The notes under the pieces were generated by a model. That model saw only the letters and a list, made by a program, of their open reading frames with translations. It had not been told where the DNA came from and ran no database searches. A program made the translations under genes and the position numbers. Positions 1 to 13,574 of a DNA stretch of 64,000 nt are shown piece by piece; position 1 is the stretch's first letter; every line of letters starts with the position of its first letter. The stretch comes from Phorcus lineatus (taxonomy: Eukaryota > Mollusca > Gastropoda > Trochida > Trochidae). The stretch spans positions 9,058,001 through 9,122,000 of the forward strand of contig OV121092.1 of the NCBI GenBank assembly GCA_921293015.1, in the 5' to 3' direction.

Positions 1-3000
1 AAATACCATTCCTAGGTGGGGCCCTGGTGTATGGTCTCATTACAAGCTAATTATTGTGTCTAATTAGCTCTAATTGATTTGTCCTTCAAGGATGTCCTGG
101 GCTTGACAGGAAGTTGAGGAAGTCTCCCATGATGCAATGGGCAATTTCTAAGAAATTGTGACAGAGCTATTGGCATTATTGGAGGTGGAATCTCCATGGT
201 GACATTTGCATGTAAATAACAGTTTTAATTAACTGAAATTATGAGGCAAATGATAAAGGATAACTGAATTATTGTACATCATCAACTTGGGCCAAATGAG
301 TTCTGCTTGTTTTGTTGTACTTTCATCAAGATTGACAGCTAGAAAGAAAACTTCAAAATGAATTGTTTTAGTGATATTCTGAAAGCTGATGATATTAATA
401 GGGTGTTTTTATAGATGAACAACTTCTTCATTTCATGACTGTGATGGAATAAGAAACCATACCAAAATCTCATTTTGAGAAAAAGGTGTTCACATGAAAA
501 TGGCCTCTGGCAGATTTTGGTTGATGTACCTCCTAATTCTTCGACTACATGCAGACACTCCCATTTTTTTAAATGTGATATTTTACCTCCTGAAGGAAAT
601 ATGTTTTGGCTTAAGAATACCAAATCGGTTGAATTTAAAGAAACAAAATTTCTTAAAAACATGCTAAAGCTGTCTTTTATAACTTATAAACCTGTAACTT
701 TATCACTTATTCATTTCAGCTGTATATTACATATGTGTGAAATGCTTAAGATGAAAGACTTCTATAGGATATCTGTCTGTCTACAAAGATATGCAAGGTA
801 TGGGGCTAGTTTATGGAAGCGGTGCCGACATATACGTCTGTATTAACACCTGCAAGTGATTGCCCTTTACTCTGGCTCTGTCTCATCACAGTGCCCAGGT
901 GAGACTGATAGAAAGCCAGGTGAGATAAGCTCGTTAGGGGATGGGCGGGGTCACCTTGTGTGTTGCTGAAGACGTTGGGAAATATGATCTATTTAATCTA
1001 ATCCAGTTGTGCATGCTTGCAACATGGACTTACATTTGTGGAAGAGTTTGAAGGGAAGAAAGTATTTCTCTGTTGTATTTATCATTTCATTGTATCAAAT
1101 ACAGATTTGGCCAGATTGGTATTGTGGGTCTTATCTTTCATTACAGCGTTGATAGTAATTTGCTCAAGAAAAGTCACATAGTCTTACCAATACTTTTCCT
1201 TGTCGATTTGAAGGTAATTTACAGTCGCAGAAGCAGAATAGCACTCAATCTAACTTTTTGATTAACATTATTATGTTTATTTTACGTTTCCAACAGAATT
1301 AGAAATAGATATCCTCACAAGAGACAAGCATTGAGAGAAGCTATGAGATTGTGAGGTGTTGAGTAACTGTGTGAGTCAAAGTAATAATTCCCAATAAGAT
1401 ATTTTAAACAAATTAAGGAAACAGAATGCTGAAATCTTGTGTATTTGTATAAACTTCAACTATGCGATTATAATTGCTTGTTCGGTGAAGATTCGGTTAA
1501 AGATATAACTAGTCTCTAAGATGGAATTCATTTTGCAAAAACCAATGGGCTACAGAGCCAATGGTTCTAAAATTGTTTATACCAGAGCATTGATGTTTGC
1601 TGTACCTAGTAATTGTGAATCATGTCATGTTTTTTGCTGTGCACAGATACTGCTCAATAGCATTATTAACCCTTTCAATAGCATTATTAACCCTTTCATA
1701 TGTGAGTCATGAATAAAGAATACTGAACAATGTCCCCTTTAATACTGAAATAACGAAATACTGCTGCCAGAGAAAGACGGTCTTGAATGTTTATAAATGA
1801 TAGACAGATGTTTTGTAAAGAAAAACTCGCAGTTTCATAGATCAGAATGATATCGTTTATTTTCATGGCTGTTTAAATGTTCTTGGGGTCAAAAATTTGT
1901 GTTTGCAAACTGTTTAGGGGCCAAAAGAGGAACTCAATTTGATAAGATTTGAATGACTTCATAGGATATTGACATAAAATTCTGATGCACTTCAATATGA
2001 TATTATTTTCACTGTCCAAATGGCATGTAAATCTAATCATGGTTTCTTGTTATATCATAAAATGTAGACATTGAAAGTGATACCGAAGGCAGTTCACGCG
2101 CCTGCGGCGCCCTATATATAAGAGAAGCACGCGACAGCGGGCTGATCTCCGTAAGGAGACATTTTAGACATGGCACAATGCAGTTTCAAGGGTATTAAGT
2201 TTTCAATACCTACAAGGAAGAAATTTGTATTCATATGTGACCTTTTTCGACAGTCATTGTCTGACTCAGCCTTGTTTCTTTTTTTCAGGATGAAGTGTGT
2301 ACAGAAATAAATTCCTCCAAAACATCATCTCATGCACTTGTCACATGAATGAGTCACAATAAGGATTTAATTCATAAATCATGCGTGTTGCAAATTGCTC
2401 AGGTTTAAATTTACAAATGAACAAAAAAGGTCTTTTTAACACAATTCAGTTAACATCTTTTCTAAGTATTTTAAGTGATGAAAACTATGAAAAAGTTTGC
2501 AAATATGCAGTATTCATCAGTATGATACAAAGAGAAAAAAGCAAGATCATGAGTTTGAATTACGTTAAACATGAGTCATATAGGAATACCGTTTGATTAT
2601 AAATCTTGTCAAGAGTGAGTTTCTAAGGTCAAATGCTGCATAGATAAAATGAACAAGTTGTTGCTTTGTACTCGCGCTCACCAGTTTTTATTAGAGATAC
2701 TTGCCATCTAGATCATGAACAAAATATGCCATTGTCATATTTGGGAGTGCCATCTGCAGTTTTAGGATTCATTGTACAATCCACAATGTCAAGCAACACA
2801 GGCAACAATCAACAGCTAACCAACTCCCCCCTCTCACCTCGTAAAAAATTTGCCCAAAATTTGTCCAAAATACAGCAATTCAACACTAATCAATTTATAG
2901 ATAATACTCTTATTTTTCAGTAGGGTTTGTTTAACGATCATCACAGTCTCTTTTACTACCAAGTATTTTGAGTTTTTCAAATATTCATCAGCATGTCTTA

Positions 3001-6000
3001 GTGTATTATATTTTTGAAAAAAAAGGGCTATAGATCATGAGTGAGAATTGTTTAAATTATAAAATGAGTTAAAAGTATGATAATTAAAGGGAGATTCAAT
3101 AAGTTTCTGAATCAATATCATTATATTTTTCTGCATTGTTGTTGTTATGTTAGATTGTAATGACTCTTGTTTACACTACTTATTCAGCATAGTGGATTAC
3201 AAAAATGCATGATTCCTGTTTAGTACACATTTCATATTAACAAACAATGCTAGAAGAATTGTAGATTTATTTGGTTTTCATCGATACCTCAAACTTTAGT
3301 TGTCGTCTTTAGACCCACATGGAGAAAAGATTTAATATCTTCTTCCACCTTCACTTTGCATCATAAATAACATTGGAGCTAAGCAATATCCTTGTTGTAT
3401 AGGTTTACATGTCTTTCTTTATTGATCCCTCAACCACGCCTCTTGTATTGTTCTGACTCAAATCATCTATAGACACCTGTATATGAGTTATAGTATTTTC
3501 TTCAACCCTCGCCAAGCAATATAGATAGAGTTTGAGCTAGGCAATGTATTTACTTGTAATCGTCTACAGACAGACCTATGTCTTCTCCAGCCCCCCTCAC
3601 CTTGCAACATAAATAGTATTGGAGCTAGACAGTACCCCTGCAGTACATACAGTTCGATATTGATCTCATTATTTACCTCTGTATAACTCTGAGTCACTGT
3701 TGTCTATAGAATATAGATAAACACCAAGGGATGATTCATGCATTAGGTATAAACATAGCTACAACAGAGTGTTCAGTAGATTGATATGTCTATCGTACGG
3801 ACGTCAGCTTCTTGTTGACAAGATAGTCCATGATGGTTGTGTAATTTGACAAACTTCTGAAGATTTGGTATTTGATTTTAGTTAATCTATATGTACGTCA
3901 GATTGGAAATGATATTGCATGATTTTTATCACGGTAGATATTAACAAAGCTTTGATAAAGGTACTTAGAGAAACAGTTTTACGTATTAGGCATTGTCTGG
4001 GTTATCATAATAATAAATTACGACCATTAGCTGTTTATTGTCACGAAACTGAACTAATGAGCATTAAAGTGTTCATTTTTGTAAACAACCACTACTTCAT
4101 GATGAAATCACGCAATTTATTAAGTTTTAACATATTTGGCTCCATCAACATACTCTGTGTCCCTTTAAAGGATTAATAGAAAATAAGTTCATTTAGATAG
4201 AATTGGAATACAAAAGTTCTTAACAAATCACGACCAAGTTTAATAATTTAGCCTCACAAACTATTCCACTGTTGTAAAAATATTTTTTATGAAAAATTTA
4301 TCGAGAAAATAGCAAAAAAAATTTCAGTATGGCAGTCAATTACTCAATTCATAAGCAACTGGTAATTTATGTAAATGTCATTTGTATTGAAAAATGTCAG
4401 CTGTAAACCATTCAGAATAGTGTCTGTTGATGTTACTGATAGAGACAAATTGGCTGTGTAAAAATGTCAATTTCAAATGTGGGCTCCTATTATTTCACTC
4501 ATTTACTGAATAAAAGGGATAGTTTGGGAAAGAATATTAACACAAGAGTTTAGTTACACTGAGATAATCATCTATACACATAAGTGTTTTTAACAGTTCA
4601 TAAAGTGCTTTTCATTCTGTAATCTATGATATTTTTCAAAACTCAACCGTTATTTTATTTTCAGTGATCTTTAAGAATAATGCTGTATCTTATATATATA
4701 ATTATATATCTTGTCTATCATGTTAGCCCATTATGGACCTTACAACAGTTTTCTTTTCAATAACAAAGTATGAGAAAGGTATCTTTCCTTTGTATTTCAT
4801 ACTTTATCTGACAAAGAACATGAAGTTATAAAACACATTTTAGCCATGTAATGTTGAGGGAACAATTGCTTCAGAACCTTCTTATCTGTATGAGCTAGTC
4901 ATGTAACAGTTAAATGTGCCATGATTATAACGATATTTGATTTAATTGATTGATTTTTATATAAAAAATGAACTTTATGTCAGGATAAAAAAACATCTGA
5001 TGATTATCTTGTGTAATATCAATAAAAAGTCTACCAGCCCCACTTTTGTTAAAAAAAATATTTGATGTTTGATATTGTTGACTTAAAGGGGCCCATGTTC
5101 AAAACAGTTGCTTCATGTTAATAAACATGTCATATCACACACCTTATTGTGGTTTGAAACAAGACACAGTCACATCATAGAGCCGCCATAGCCGCAATTT
5201 ACTTCATAGAGAAGTGACTGCACTAACTCAGCATGGAGCCAATTAGGATGATAAACTTTCACAGTCAGACGGTGTTTAAAGTGATTACCTCACACGCTCA
5301 GACGATTATACTAGGACTGTTACACATGGCTTGGATTGTCTGCCTGTCTGTCTGTCTGTCTATTCTTCTATAACCCAGACATGTGGTGAGGGAGTGTGAG
5401 ACTACTGCGTTTCTGGAGTAATTGAAATTAACCATGGATCTGCCATCAATGAAAATGATCGACCTTACATACATTTTACCAGCACAACAAACCGATTTCA
5501 TTCTTACTTTGAATGAATAAGGGCGCAAATATACACCAGACTCAAAGCTATACATTTATCTCAATGCCGAGTTCACGATATAATGAAACTTATATTCGGT
5601 TTTCTACCATTTTTTTCGGTAAAGATCAAAGGCGCCGCCTATCATTTATTCTACCATGAAAGTGCTGGATACTCGATTCTGATTGGTTGTTTTGTCCAAT
5701 TCTGCATGTCCGGTTTCAACTTAAAGTTTACTCACTATCAATCCAGTATGACATCTTTCTGATTTTCAAACACACTAGGTTTATCTCCTAATTCTGCAAT
5801 AAAGTATAGTTTTTGAATGACGTAAAAAACAATGATCTCGGGCGTCAACAACAATAACGATATGACGTCACTAGTTTTGGCCCTAGTCGAGCATGCTCAA
5901 GTCACTGCTAAATTCGATTAATTTCATTTAAGTTTATTTTGGCTGAAATTAATTTACACGAGTTTGAATCGACATGTTAGAAAAGAAATAGAGTTGCATC

Positions 6001-6785
6001 AACCATCATGTGTTTTGCAATAAAGTATAGTTTTGCTCTGAACTATTATCAACATCAAACCACTCAGCCTTTGGCCTCATACTTACAACCTTGTTAAATC
6101 TAACATTGTTTATAGTTTATCATGTCTTGGTAAGTATAACATTCCTTGGCCAAATTATTCCTAAATTGCCATTTGTTTTTACAACGTGGCCCTGAGATGA
6201 ATTCAAATTGTTGTCAAATCTCAACACAATTCTCATTGGCTGTAACAAATGCCTCTGATTGCAAACTACTTTTGATAGAAAATAAACATCAGAAAGTAAG
6301 TTTAATGACAAGTTTCTATCTAAAAACCGATCAAAATCAATCATGAATGAGTAAAAAGGAATGTCAAAATTTTATTGAAAATGTTTGATACTGAATTAGC
6401 CAATTGAAAGACGTGTTACGAAGCACATGTCATTACGTCACACATTGTGTCAGATGGAACATGTCAAACTGAAACTGTTGATTTGATCTTTTTCTTGTTA
6501 ATTTAGGTAACTTTGAAGTCTGCTGCAACCAAATTGATCTGATAAGCTTTGAAAAATGATGTATATTTGACAAAAAATAATTTGGTTGCAGTTGCCTATA
6601 AGGGATGATTTTCCATTTTGCAACCAAACTCCAGGATTCCTAATAATACAATATGTTACAGTCAATTATTTCAGCTTTCAGAATATCTTCATCTGAACTA
6701 TTTTCAAGGACTAGGTAGCATTTAATAGACGTTTTAGATACATGCTAACAATGTTTATATGCTAACAATGACCTCATTGTTGCAG
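1..6785. other. Gene-free AT-rich stretch upstream of the first visible kinase exon
   Basis: I found no exon with recognisable protein similarity here. The open frames are short, AT-rich and without family motifs. The missing N-lobe of the STK17-type kinase should lie 5' of 6786, so this may be its large intron, but no Gly-loop or VAIK-like exon could be seen. A (TGTC)n microsatellite sits at about 5340-5362. Part of 3920-4175 resembles the right half of the TTAA-flanked element at 37.5 kb and ends in the same CATACTCTGTGTCCCTTTAA terminus, so it is probably a truncated copy. Confidence 0.5.
2083..2310 (+). promoter_or_regulatory. Candidate TATA-box promoter with a small ORF
   Basis: A GC-rich island in AT-rich surroundings carries a TATA-like CTATATATAAG at 2112-2122. 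About 30 bp downstream is a perfect 5-bp inverted repeat, TCTCC-GTAA-GGAGA (2146-2159), with a GNRA-type loop. An ATG at 2170 opens a 46-codon frame ending at 2310 that resembles no family I know. It could be an alternative promoter or first exon of the kinase gene, or a decayed repeat. The spacing of TATA, putative start and ATG is promoter-like; everything beyond that is inference. Confidence 0.25.
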
Positions 6786-9700
6786 CTGTGCGGGAGGGGA
6801 GTTGTTCCACGAGTGTGTGATCGAGGAATCCTTCAAGGAAGCGGACGTTGTGCGACTCCTCATCCAGATCCTCGAGGGTCTGACCTATCTACACGAACGC
6901 AATATCGTCCATCTAGACCTCAAGGTAAAATTAAAGAAAAAGCTTAGTTACAAGCCCTGTCCATGAGCAGTCAGACTTTAGACAGGACTTATTTCATACA
7001 GTGATAGTGTACAGGCATCTGTGAGGTTTTGGTGCTACCTCATATTCTCGAATACAACCCTTGGTTCTCAAATATAACCTGGGCCCCAAATACAAAACGG
7101 GGGTTATGTGGTGCTTAGGTAAATTACAACCCATGTATATACAACATATAGAATTCGAATTAAGACACAACCCAGGTGTTTTATAGAACCGGCGGGGTAA
7201 AGGGGTTCAGACCATAATAGAACACTGGGGTTATATTTGAGGACATATGGTATGAAATCTAGTGCAGGAGCATGCTTTGTTCTCTGATTGTAAGCCAGTG
7301 CTCCAAGGTTTCACTGGAAAACATAACTACATTTCTGTGGCCTGCTTCTTCTCTTCAACAATACTTGCTGACAGGGTGTAGGTGAAATACTTTTGTTAGT
7401 CATGATGTCACGATTCACCGATTTATCATCATGGTTCAGTTAACAATATGATACAAGACCCAAGTAAATAAATCACAATCCAACTTTTTGTGAATAATGA
7501 TCTGAATAATTGTGAATATTGATCAAGAAATTCAGAGTTTGTGAAAATACTCTGTAAAGTAGAGTTTCTTAAGATAATGTTCAAACAAATATTAAAATAT
7601 GAGATTTATAGATAACCTTACTTGTTTTGTGTTCAACTGTTAGTCACATAACTTGCTCTCTTGTTAGCATATCAAAATGATATTTTTCCACAGGAATGTT
7701 ACGTTTATTGAATCATGATACCTATCGTATTGTGACCTAAGTACTGTGGTTTGTATTGTATCGTGAGGTACCTGTATTGTGACATCCCTAATAAATAGCG
7801 GTAATCTTAGTCTAAACTCTCATTTTACATGTCCTTCATTCAAAGACCAAGGATATAAAATGTAAACAATCACATGTCCAACTTCACCACAAGACTACAA
7901 ACAGTACAACATAACCTTTCATATAAAAAACAACACAACCGATGCAACATAGACCTATGGAAAACAAAGTACAACAGGTACAACAGAGTCCAAAGTAAAA
8001 CACCAGCGATGGAAATAAACTACCTGTTGAACAACTGAGAGGTATTTCAGGTGGCAAGCCTGTAAATCAAAATGTCATTACGCAAGATAAGGTGTGAAGG
8101 AAACACTTCTTTCAGACTGCATGTGTGTACATCAAAACTGAGGCACTTTCAAGTGTTTCTGATAAGCCAGGCCGTGCTAGCCAACTTGAAAGTAGGCGAC
8201 TGATAGATGTGTAGACCATGAAACAAGTTGAAATCTCGGGACTGATAGATCAGTCAGTTCTGTCAGTTTGGGTTGTTTTATGATTTGTGAGGGGTGAAAG
8301 TCCTCCAAGATGAAATAAGATGGAATGTAGCAAGATAACAGAGTATGAATGGTATGTGAATTTGATATTTGGGTATGTTGTATTCAAAGCTGATCTTCAG
8401 GCCCCATTTTCATGAAGTCCGGTAAATGCTAAGGGCGTCACAGCTACCCATAATTACTACTTTGAGTTACAGCCACCTTAGCCTATGGGAGCACTGTGCA
8501 AGACTGGGCTGATCTTTCTTCATCATCGACCTAGTTGTAGAGTAAAATTTAGTTTATGAAAAATTTTAATAATTTACAGTTCCTTCATCCATAATATTGT
8601 TTTTCTTTGGGCTCCTAATTTCATTAATCAATCAATCAGTCTAGATTTGCTGAATGTGGATCTAGACTGTATAAAATGCTCCTTTATATACACAGTCATG
8701 AAGCAGAACTAACCTAGTTGTTGAAAACTGTTTTAATTCAAATTAAACTTGCTTTGTGGTTGTCTTCTAGGAGTCATGAGTCCAATTACCGTATTCGACG
8801 TGATAAGCGCCTGGGGCGCTTTAAAAATTGGTAAAAGGGGGCGCTTATTAAAACAATAAAAATTTTCCTCAAGTTTAGTCTTCAAAGTGTTTTCTTACGA
8901 TACACATGTCTTTGAACTAACTTTTATCATTTTGATGGTGGCTGGGGGTCTTGAAATACCCTGTGTTCTTCACTTTAGTGGAAGTAAAAGACTTATTGAA
9001 AGACTAAAAAACCTTCTTCAATGAATCAGCTTGCAAGGTAAGCAATGTTGAGAGGTGGGCGCTAAATCAGGACGCATATTGTTCAGTCAAAAACGTGGTG
9101 GGTGGGCGCTTATAGGGGAGTGGGCGGTTATTAAGTCGAATACGGTATTAAAGTTTAATATTAAATATGGGTCATGCTTTGCATACATAGTTGGACTAGT
9201 AATTTATGTCGTTCACTCTTTTAACTTCTAGAAGATTAACATTACTTCTGGTAGAATCGATAAATTAAGTGTTAAACGAAATCATGTGTAATTTGTTCTC
9301 AAGAGAGGTAGGCACTGGGATAAGATATTCTGTGTTCAACAAAGTGTAAAAAGCTCAAATGAATGGTCACATGGGGTACAAACAGGAATCCTTATGATTC
9401 TTAACTGTCAAGTCACATCTGTTATTAATCCATCAACACCTTGAATATAGTACTACTGGGAATATGAGAAGTTCTGTGTCTGGAACCACTAGGGGCAATT
9501 TGCTGAACTCAGTATTATTTTGATACTTATTCGACTAAATATAGTCACCATGTTAGTATTGTTAAGGTGTCTCAAAATGTCTGGAATGGAAATACTAAAA
9601 TCACAGAAATATACATTCGTTTTGAAGTTTTCATCAGGAGGAAATATTGACCTTGCGTAGGCGCAATAGGGGATTTTTGGAGGTTGACACTATCTACCTG

Positions 9701-12700
9701 AAATTCTGGTGCCAAACCATTCTTAAGTATAGAAACAAGCTAGCACATGACCCAAGTAAGGCACATATTCCTTATAAGGATAGAATGATGGTAATCTGTT
9801 ATTTGAACTGAGGATGTTTATCAAGTTTTGATCAGTTCCTTGGCATGTTTTTGCCTGGTCCCAGGTGTTATCAAACCCCAGAGATTTGTTTGAAGAAGCG
9901 ACTGTAGTTCTCCTTTGTGGAGAAAATTGCCAAGTCGGCAGAAATAATTCCTGATTGTTGCAAATGTGCTTAAATTGTATTGATTGTTTGATCAAGTTCT
10001 ACTTGTGAAAGTTGCACTGCATGTTTTATTGATTTGCTGCCTAGTTGCTGTATAGCTGCCTGTCTGACTAATTGCTTCAGGAGAGCTCTCGGGGTTCTGT
10101 TTTCTTGCAGAGTGTAACAATAGCTCTTCTGGATAAAGTTTTCTGAATATAAAAACTTTGGTAACTTCAGGATTACATTTCTCTTCAAGTTGCTTTACAT
10201 TATTTTGCTGCTACATAACTTTTTTAGACAGTGTTTGTTAGTTCAAAGATAAATTTGCTACATAAATGGTTTTTATCATCAAAAACTGGCTCTATCAGTG
10301 AGATCAGGCGATATTTACGAGTGATATCTGCAATTTACAGTCGAATTGTCATAATTAAAGCAGTTACATCATCAGTTAAGGAAAATGCAATGACCTCACT
10401 TCACAAGAAGCCAAATGGCAGTTTTGAGTTCAGAGATGTTCATTCCTCAAATGACAACTGTTGAAAGATGTTGATGATTAAAACAATCTCTCCTTCTTAT
10501 CTCCTGATGTCAAATTAAGTTTTAAGGCAGTGTTTTATGTTAAAACACACAAAATAAATGCATAAATGCCTTTTGTCATTTCCCATCTCAAAAGATTACT
10601 ATTTGAGTAAAATATTTTGGTGCCCAGATGTTTTTATTAAATCAGTAGTTAGTGTAGATAGGTTCATTGTGCATGTGATATTCACCATATCCTGAGGTAG
10701 TTTTGTGGGAAACTCTCAATATATTGCTCAATATATTTTATTTCTGTTATATAGCTGTCAAATGTATATCATTTAAACCTCATTATGATGGCCCATAGAT
10801 AAAGTTATTCAGGTAAGCAAATTTCACTGCATTCCTGCAGCGGGCCAGTTTAGCCTCCAGCAGCCTGAGTTGTCCCCCTTGATAACCTCTCGTAACTTTT
10901 GTCTCTCTCCTGATCTATGCTCTATTAACAATGATTTGTTTCCCATGTTTCAGCCGCAGAATATTTTATTCACGAGACCATATCCCGAGGGCGATATAAA
11001 AATCTGTGATCTGGGATTTGCCTGTCTCGTAAACACCGGCGAGGATATACGCGACATTATCGGGACCCCGGACTATGTTGGTAAGGCTATCAAATGTTTT
11101 TTATACCTTCAGTTATGTTTTATTTATCGGGGCAATATTTTTCATTGTCTTCCTAACATTTGTTATAGTAGTCGGTTGTCTTAGGGTACAAAAATGAATT
11201 TTTTTGTGAAACTTTTGAAGATATTGCCTTTTTTGGCAAAACCTTTTTTTTTTATCAAGTATTGCTAAACACATTTTGAAACAAAAGGTTTTTTTTCCAA
11301 ATATATATATATATATATATCATAGTGAATGAAGACCTGAACTTGTTATTGCTAAATTTGGTAACCATTGTTTGTAAACTGTAAGTCTTATTCATCAACT
11401 TCATCAAGAAACATTTTTTCCGCAATATGAAAATAGTTTGAAATTCAGTAAAATTTAACAAATATTTACTAGAAGATGTTACTTTTGTCTATAAGTGTAA
11501 CTGTTTCTTTCATTTAGCAAAGTGAAATGAGTTTTGAAAAAGAAATTAAGCAATTTGACACTTTACCAATTCAGGCACTATAAGATTTAGAGTTCATTAA
11601 TTCAATTGTTCTGTCTCTTAGGGTCTAAGAGTTAGATAATTCAATCATTCTGTCTCTTAAGAGTTAAATAATTCAATCATTCTGTCTCTTAAGAGTTAAA
11701 TAATTCATTTACTGTGTCTCTTTAAATCTTAAGAGTAAAATAATTTAGTTACTGTGTTTCTTAAAATGCAAGAGATAAATAATTCAAATAGTGTGTCTCT
11801 TGAAATCTAAGAGTTAAATAATTAAATGTTTGTGTCACTTTAAATTTAAGAGGGGTCAATAATTCAATTATTGTGTCACTTTGAATCTCGAGTTAGATAA
11901 TTCAATTTCTGTGTCTCTAAATCTAAGAGTTGAATAACTCATATACTATGTCTCTTTTCAAATCATTGTGTCACTTTTAATCTCAGAGTTAAATAAATTA
12001 CTGTCTATACTCCAGCTCCTGAAGTCCTCGACTACGAACCCCTGAACACGATGACCGACATGTGGTAAGTACTCGCTGTCATCTATCGTTAAATTCTTTG
12101 TTCTTTCATCTTTCAATCTATCTGAACATCACAGCCGATGTCTGCATCTACTTTGAACCAAAATGAAAATGGCAATTTAAATGCCTTAGCTTTCTAAAAA
12201 AGTAATATGTTTTCATTACTTTAGTAAAATGTTTTTTAAAATTGAGGGAAATAGTTAAGATGTTATTAGAAAATCGCATTTTATTACTTCCCTCAGTAAT
12301 TATATTTCACTCTGTTCAGATAAATGTTTTTCTTATTGAATATTAACTCATGAGATATGTGAATCAGTGGTAGGTCCTAGCTCAACCCAACCTAATTACC
12401 TGTATTAATGTCACCAGGAGTATGGGCGTGCTGGCCTATGTGATGCTGACCGCGTGTTCCCCATTCGCCGGGGAGAACAACCAGGAAACCTTCTGCAACA
12501 TCTCCCAGGTTAAACTCGACTTCCCGGAAGATCTGTTCGCTGAGATCAGCGAGGCTGCTCAGGACTTCATCACTGGCCTCCTCGTCAAGAACCCAAGGTG
12601 CGTCAGGGATAAATTCTTGTAGTTTTGAGTTCATTATTCTTGTGAGGTACCCCAGGTGCATAGGGGAGATTACTGTTGAGATATCAGTTCATTTTTGTAG

Positions 12701-13574
12701 TAAAGAACCCCAGTTTTTTTGGAGAGACAACTCTTGGAGGTCTGGCTTAATTATTCTTGTGAAGTACCCCAAGTGTGTCGGGGAGATTACTGTTGAGATA
12801 TAGGTTCATTATGGTGGTCAAGAACCCCAGGTATTTGCGGGAGACAACTCTTATAGGTCAAAGTTCATTTTTTTATCAGAAAAAATGCTATTTGTATTTT
12901 TGTTTAGAATGATCGATTGATGAAGATATCAAAATGTTATACCAGATGGAAGAACATTCTCAAAATAACATATTTAATCCATTTCTGCTCATAATTCCAG
13001 AAAGAGGATGACCGCCCGTCAGTGCCTGGAGCACCCATGGCTCAAGTCGTACGTTGACCTCGGTGAAGTTCCCTCTCTCCCCTCTCCGTCCGACGCAGCG
13101 TTTGACCTGTCTCAAGACCTCGGATCAACGGTCAACTACCACTCTAAATCTCGGGAAAACCAGGAGAATATCATTAACGGCAAGCAGATGAGGGCGGCAT
13201 CTGCCGGGGCGGAAAAGGAGGGTCGAATACCAGAAGACAGAGAGAGGGAGAAACCGTTACTGAACAACCAGAAGTGTTCCATGTCTAACGTCGAGAAGAG
13301 GCGGTCCATGGAGATACCTCTCAAGAAGTTACGAAGCGATGACTTTAGCGATTCTGTGATGTATGAAATGTCCTGCAAAGCTGTGAAAGAGTCTGCGAAT
13401 CACTACGAGAGCACCAAATCTTATGTAGTTCAAAGAGAACTGGAAGTGGTTGGGGATGAGACGTCATACGTTGAGTCCACGACGTGTGTTACTATAGAGT
13501 CGGAGATTGACAGTAATATACTACACGTGTCACCCGTGGAACAAGACAAATGCCTTAAGTCAACCCCAGATTAA
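6786..13574 (+). CDS. STK17: STK17/DRAK-like serine/threonine kinase (DAPK family), N-lobe missing, five 3' exons
   Basis: Exons: 6786-6924, 10954-11080, 12016-12064, 12418-12597, 13001-13574 (stop TAA), all with GT-AG borders and consistent phases. They give 355 residues, starting with one base of a split codon. Exon one ends with the catalytic loop HLDLK (residues 42-46), the HLD form typical of DAPK/DRAK kinases, interrupted by an intron just before PQN. Exon two has the Mg-binding motif as DLG (65-67) instead of DFG, then GTPDY; exon three supplies APE (89-91) and DMW. Exon four ([28 protein letters not shown]) closely matches vertebrate STK17A/B. Exon five finishes the C-lobe ([13 protein letters not shown]) and adds a Ser/Lys-rich tail of about 170 residues with RENQENI and KKLRSDDF, which recall the end of vertebrate STK17B. 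The family phosphorylates Ser/Thr substrates and is linked to apoptosis signalling. The ATP-binding N-lobe is not in the recognisable sequence. Family call is strong; orthology to 17A or 17B is undecided. Confidence 0.9.
7036..7252. mobile_element. MITE-like element with imperfect terminal inverted repeats, kinase intron
   Basis: The left end TACCTCATATTCTCGAATAC and the reverse complement of the right end (TACCATATGTCCTCAAATAT) match imperfectly over about 25 bp and both run into an AACCC block. There is no coding capacity. It resembles the 'ACC-TAT-CTCGAATA' class of invertebrate MITEs; I could not settle the target duplication. Confidence 0.5.
8788..9146. mobile_element. 359-bp MITE with ACCGTATTCGAC inverted ends
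   Basis: The element begins ACCGTATTCGACGTGATAAG and ends with the inverted form ...GTCGAATACGGT; the ends pair over roughly 25-30 bp with a few mismatches. Both sides are flanked by ATT (8785-8787 and 9147-9149), a plausible 3-bp target duplication. It has no ORF and lies in the kinase intron between exons 6924 and 10954. The rest of that 4-kb intron shows nothing else I can name. Confidence 0.7.
11590..12000. repeat. Degenerate minisatellite next to a 3' splice site (kinase intron 2)
   Basis: About ten units of roughly 35-45 bp repeat the pattern 'GAGTTAAATAATTCAAT...TGTGTCTCTT...' with drift. The array stops some 15 bp before the acceptor of the exon starting at 12016, so it supplies the polypyrimidine-rich context and candidate branch points. 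An (AT)n run lies at 11300-11321 in the same intron. Confidence 0.75.
12584..12860 (+). repeat. Tandem copies of an exon end and its 5' splice site (kinase intron 4)
   Basis: The exon end AAGAACCCAAG and following donor GTGCGTCAGGGA (12589-12609) recur downstream in diverged form at about 12645, 12703, 12758 and 12818, for example GGTACCCCAGGTGCATAGGG and CAAGAACCCCAGGTATTTG. Spacing is about 57-60 bp, with alternate copies more alike (a two-unit, roughly 116-bp pattern). Several copies retain a GT at the donor position. No other coding signal is seen in the copies. Confidence 0.7.

Noticed and set aside
11300-11321. (AT)n run in the kinase intron
   Set aside because: Ordinary microsatellite with no further structure.
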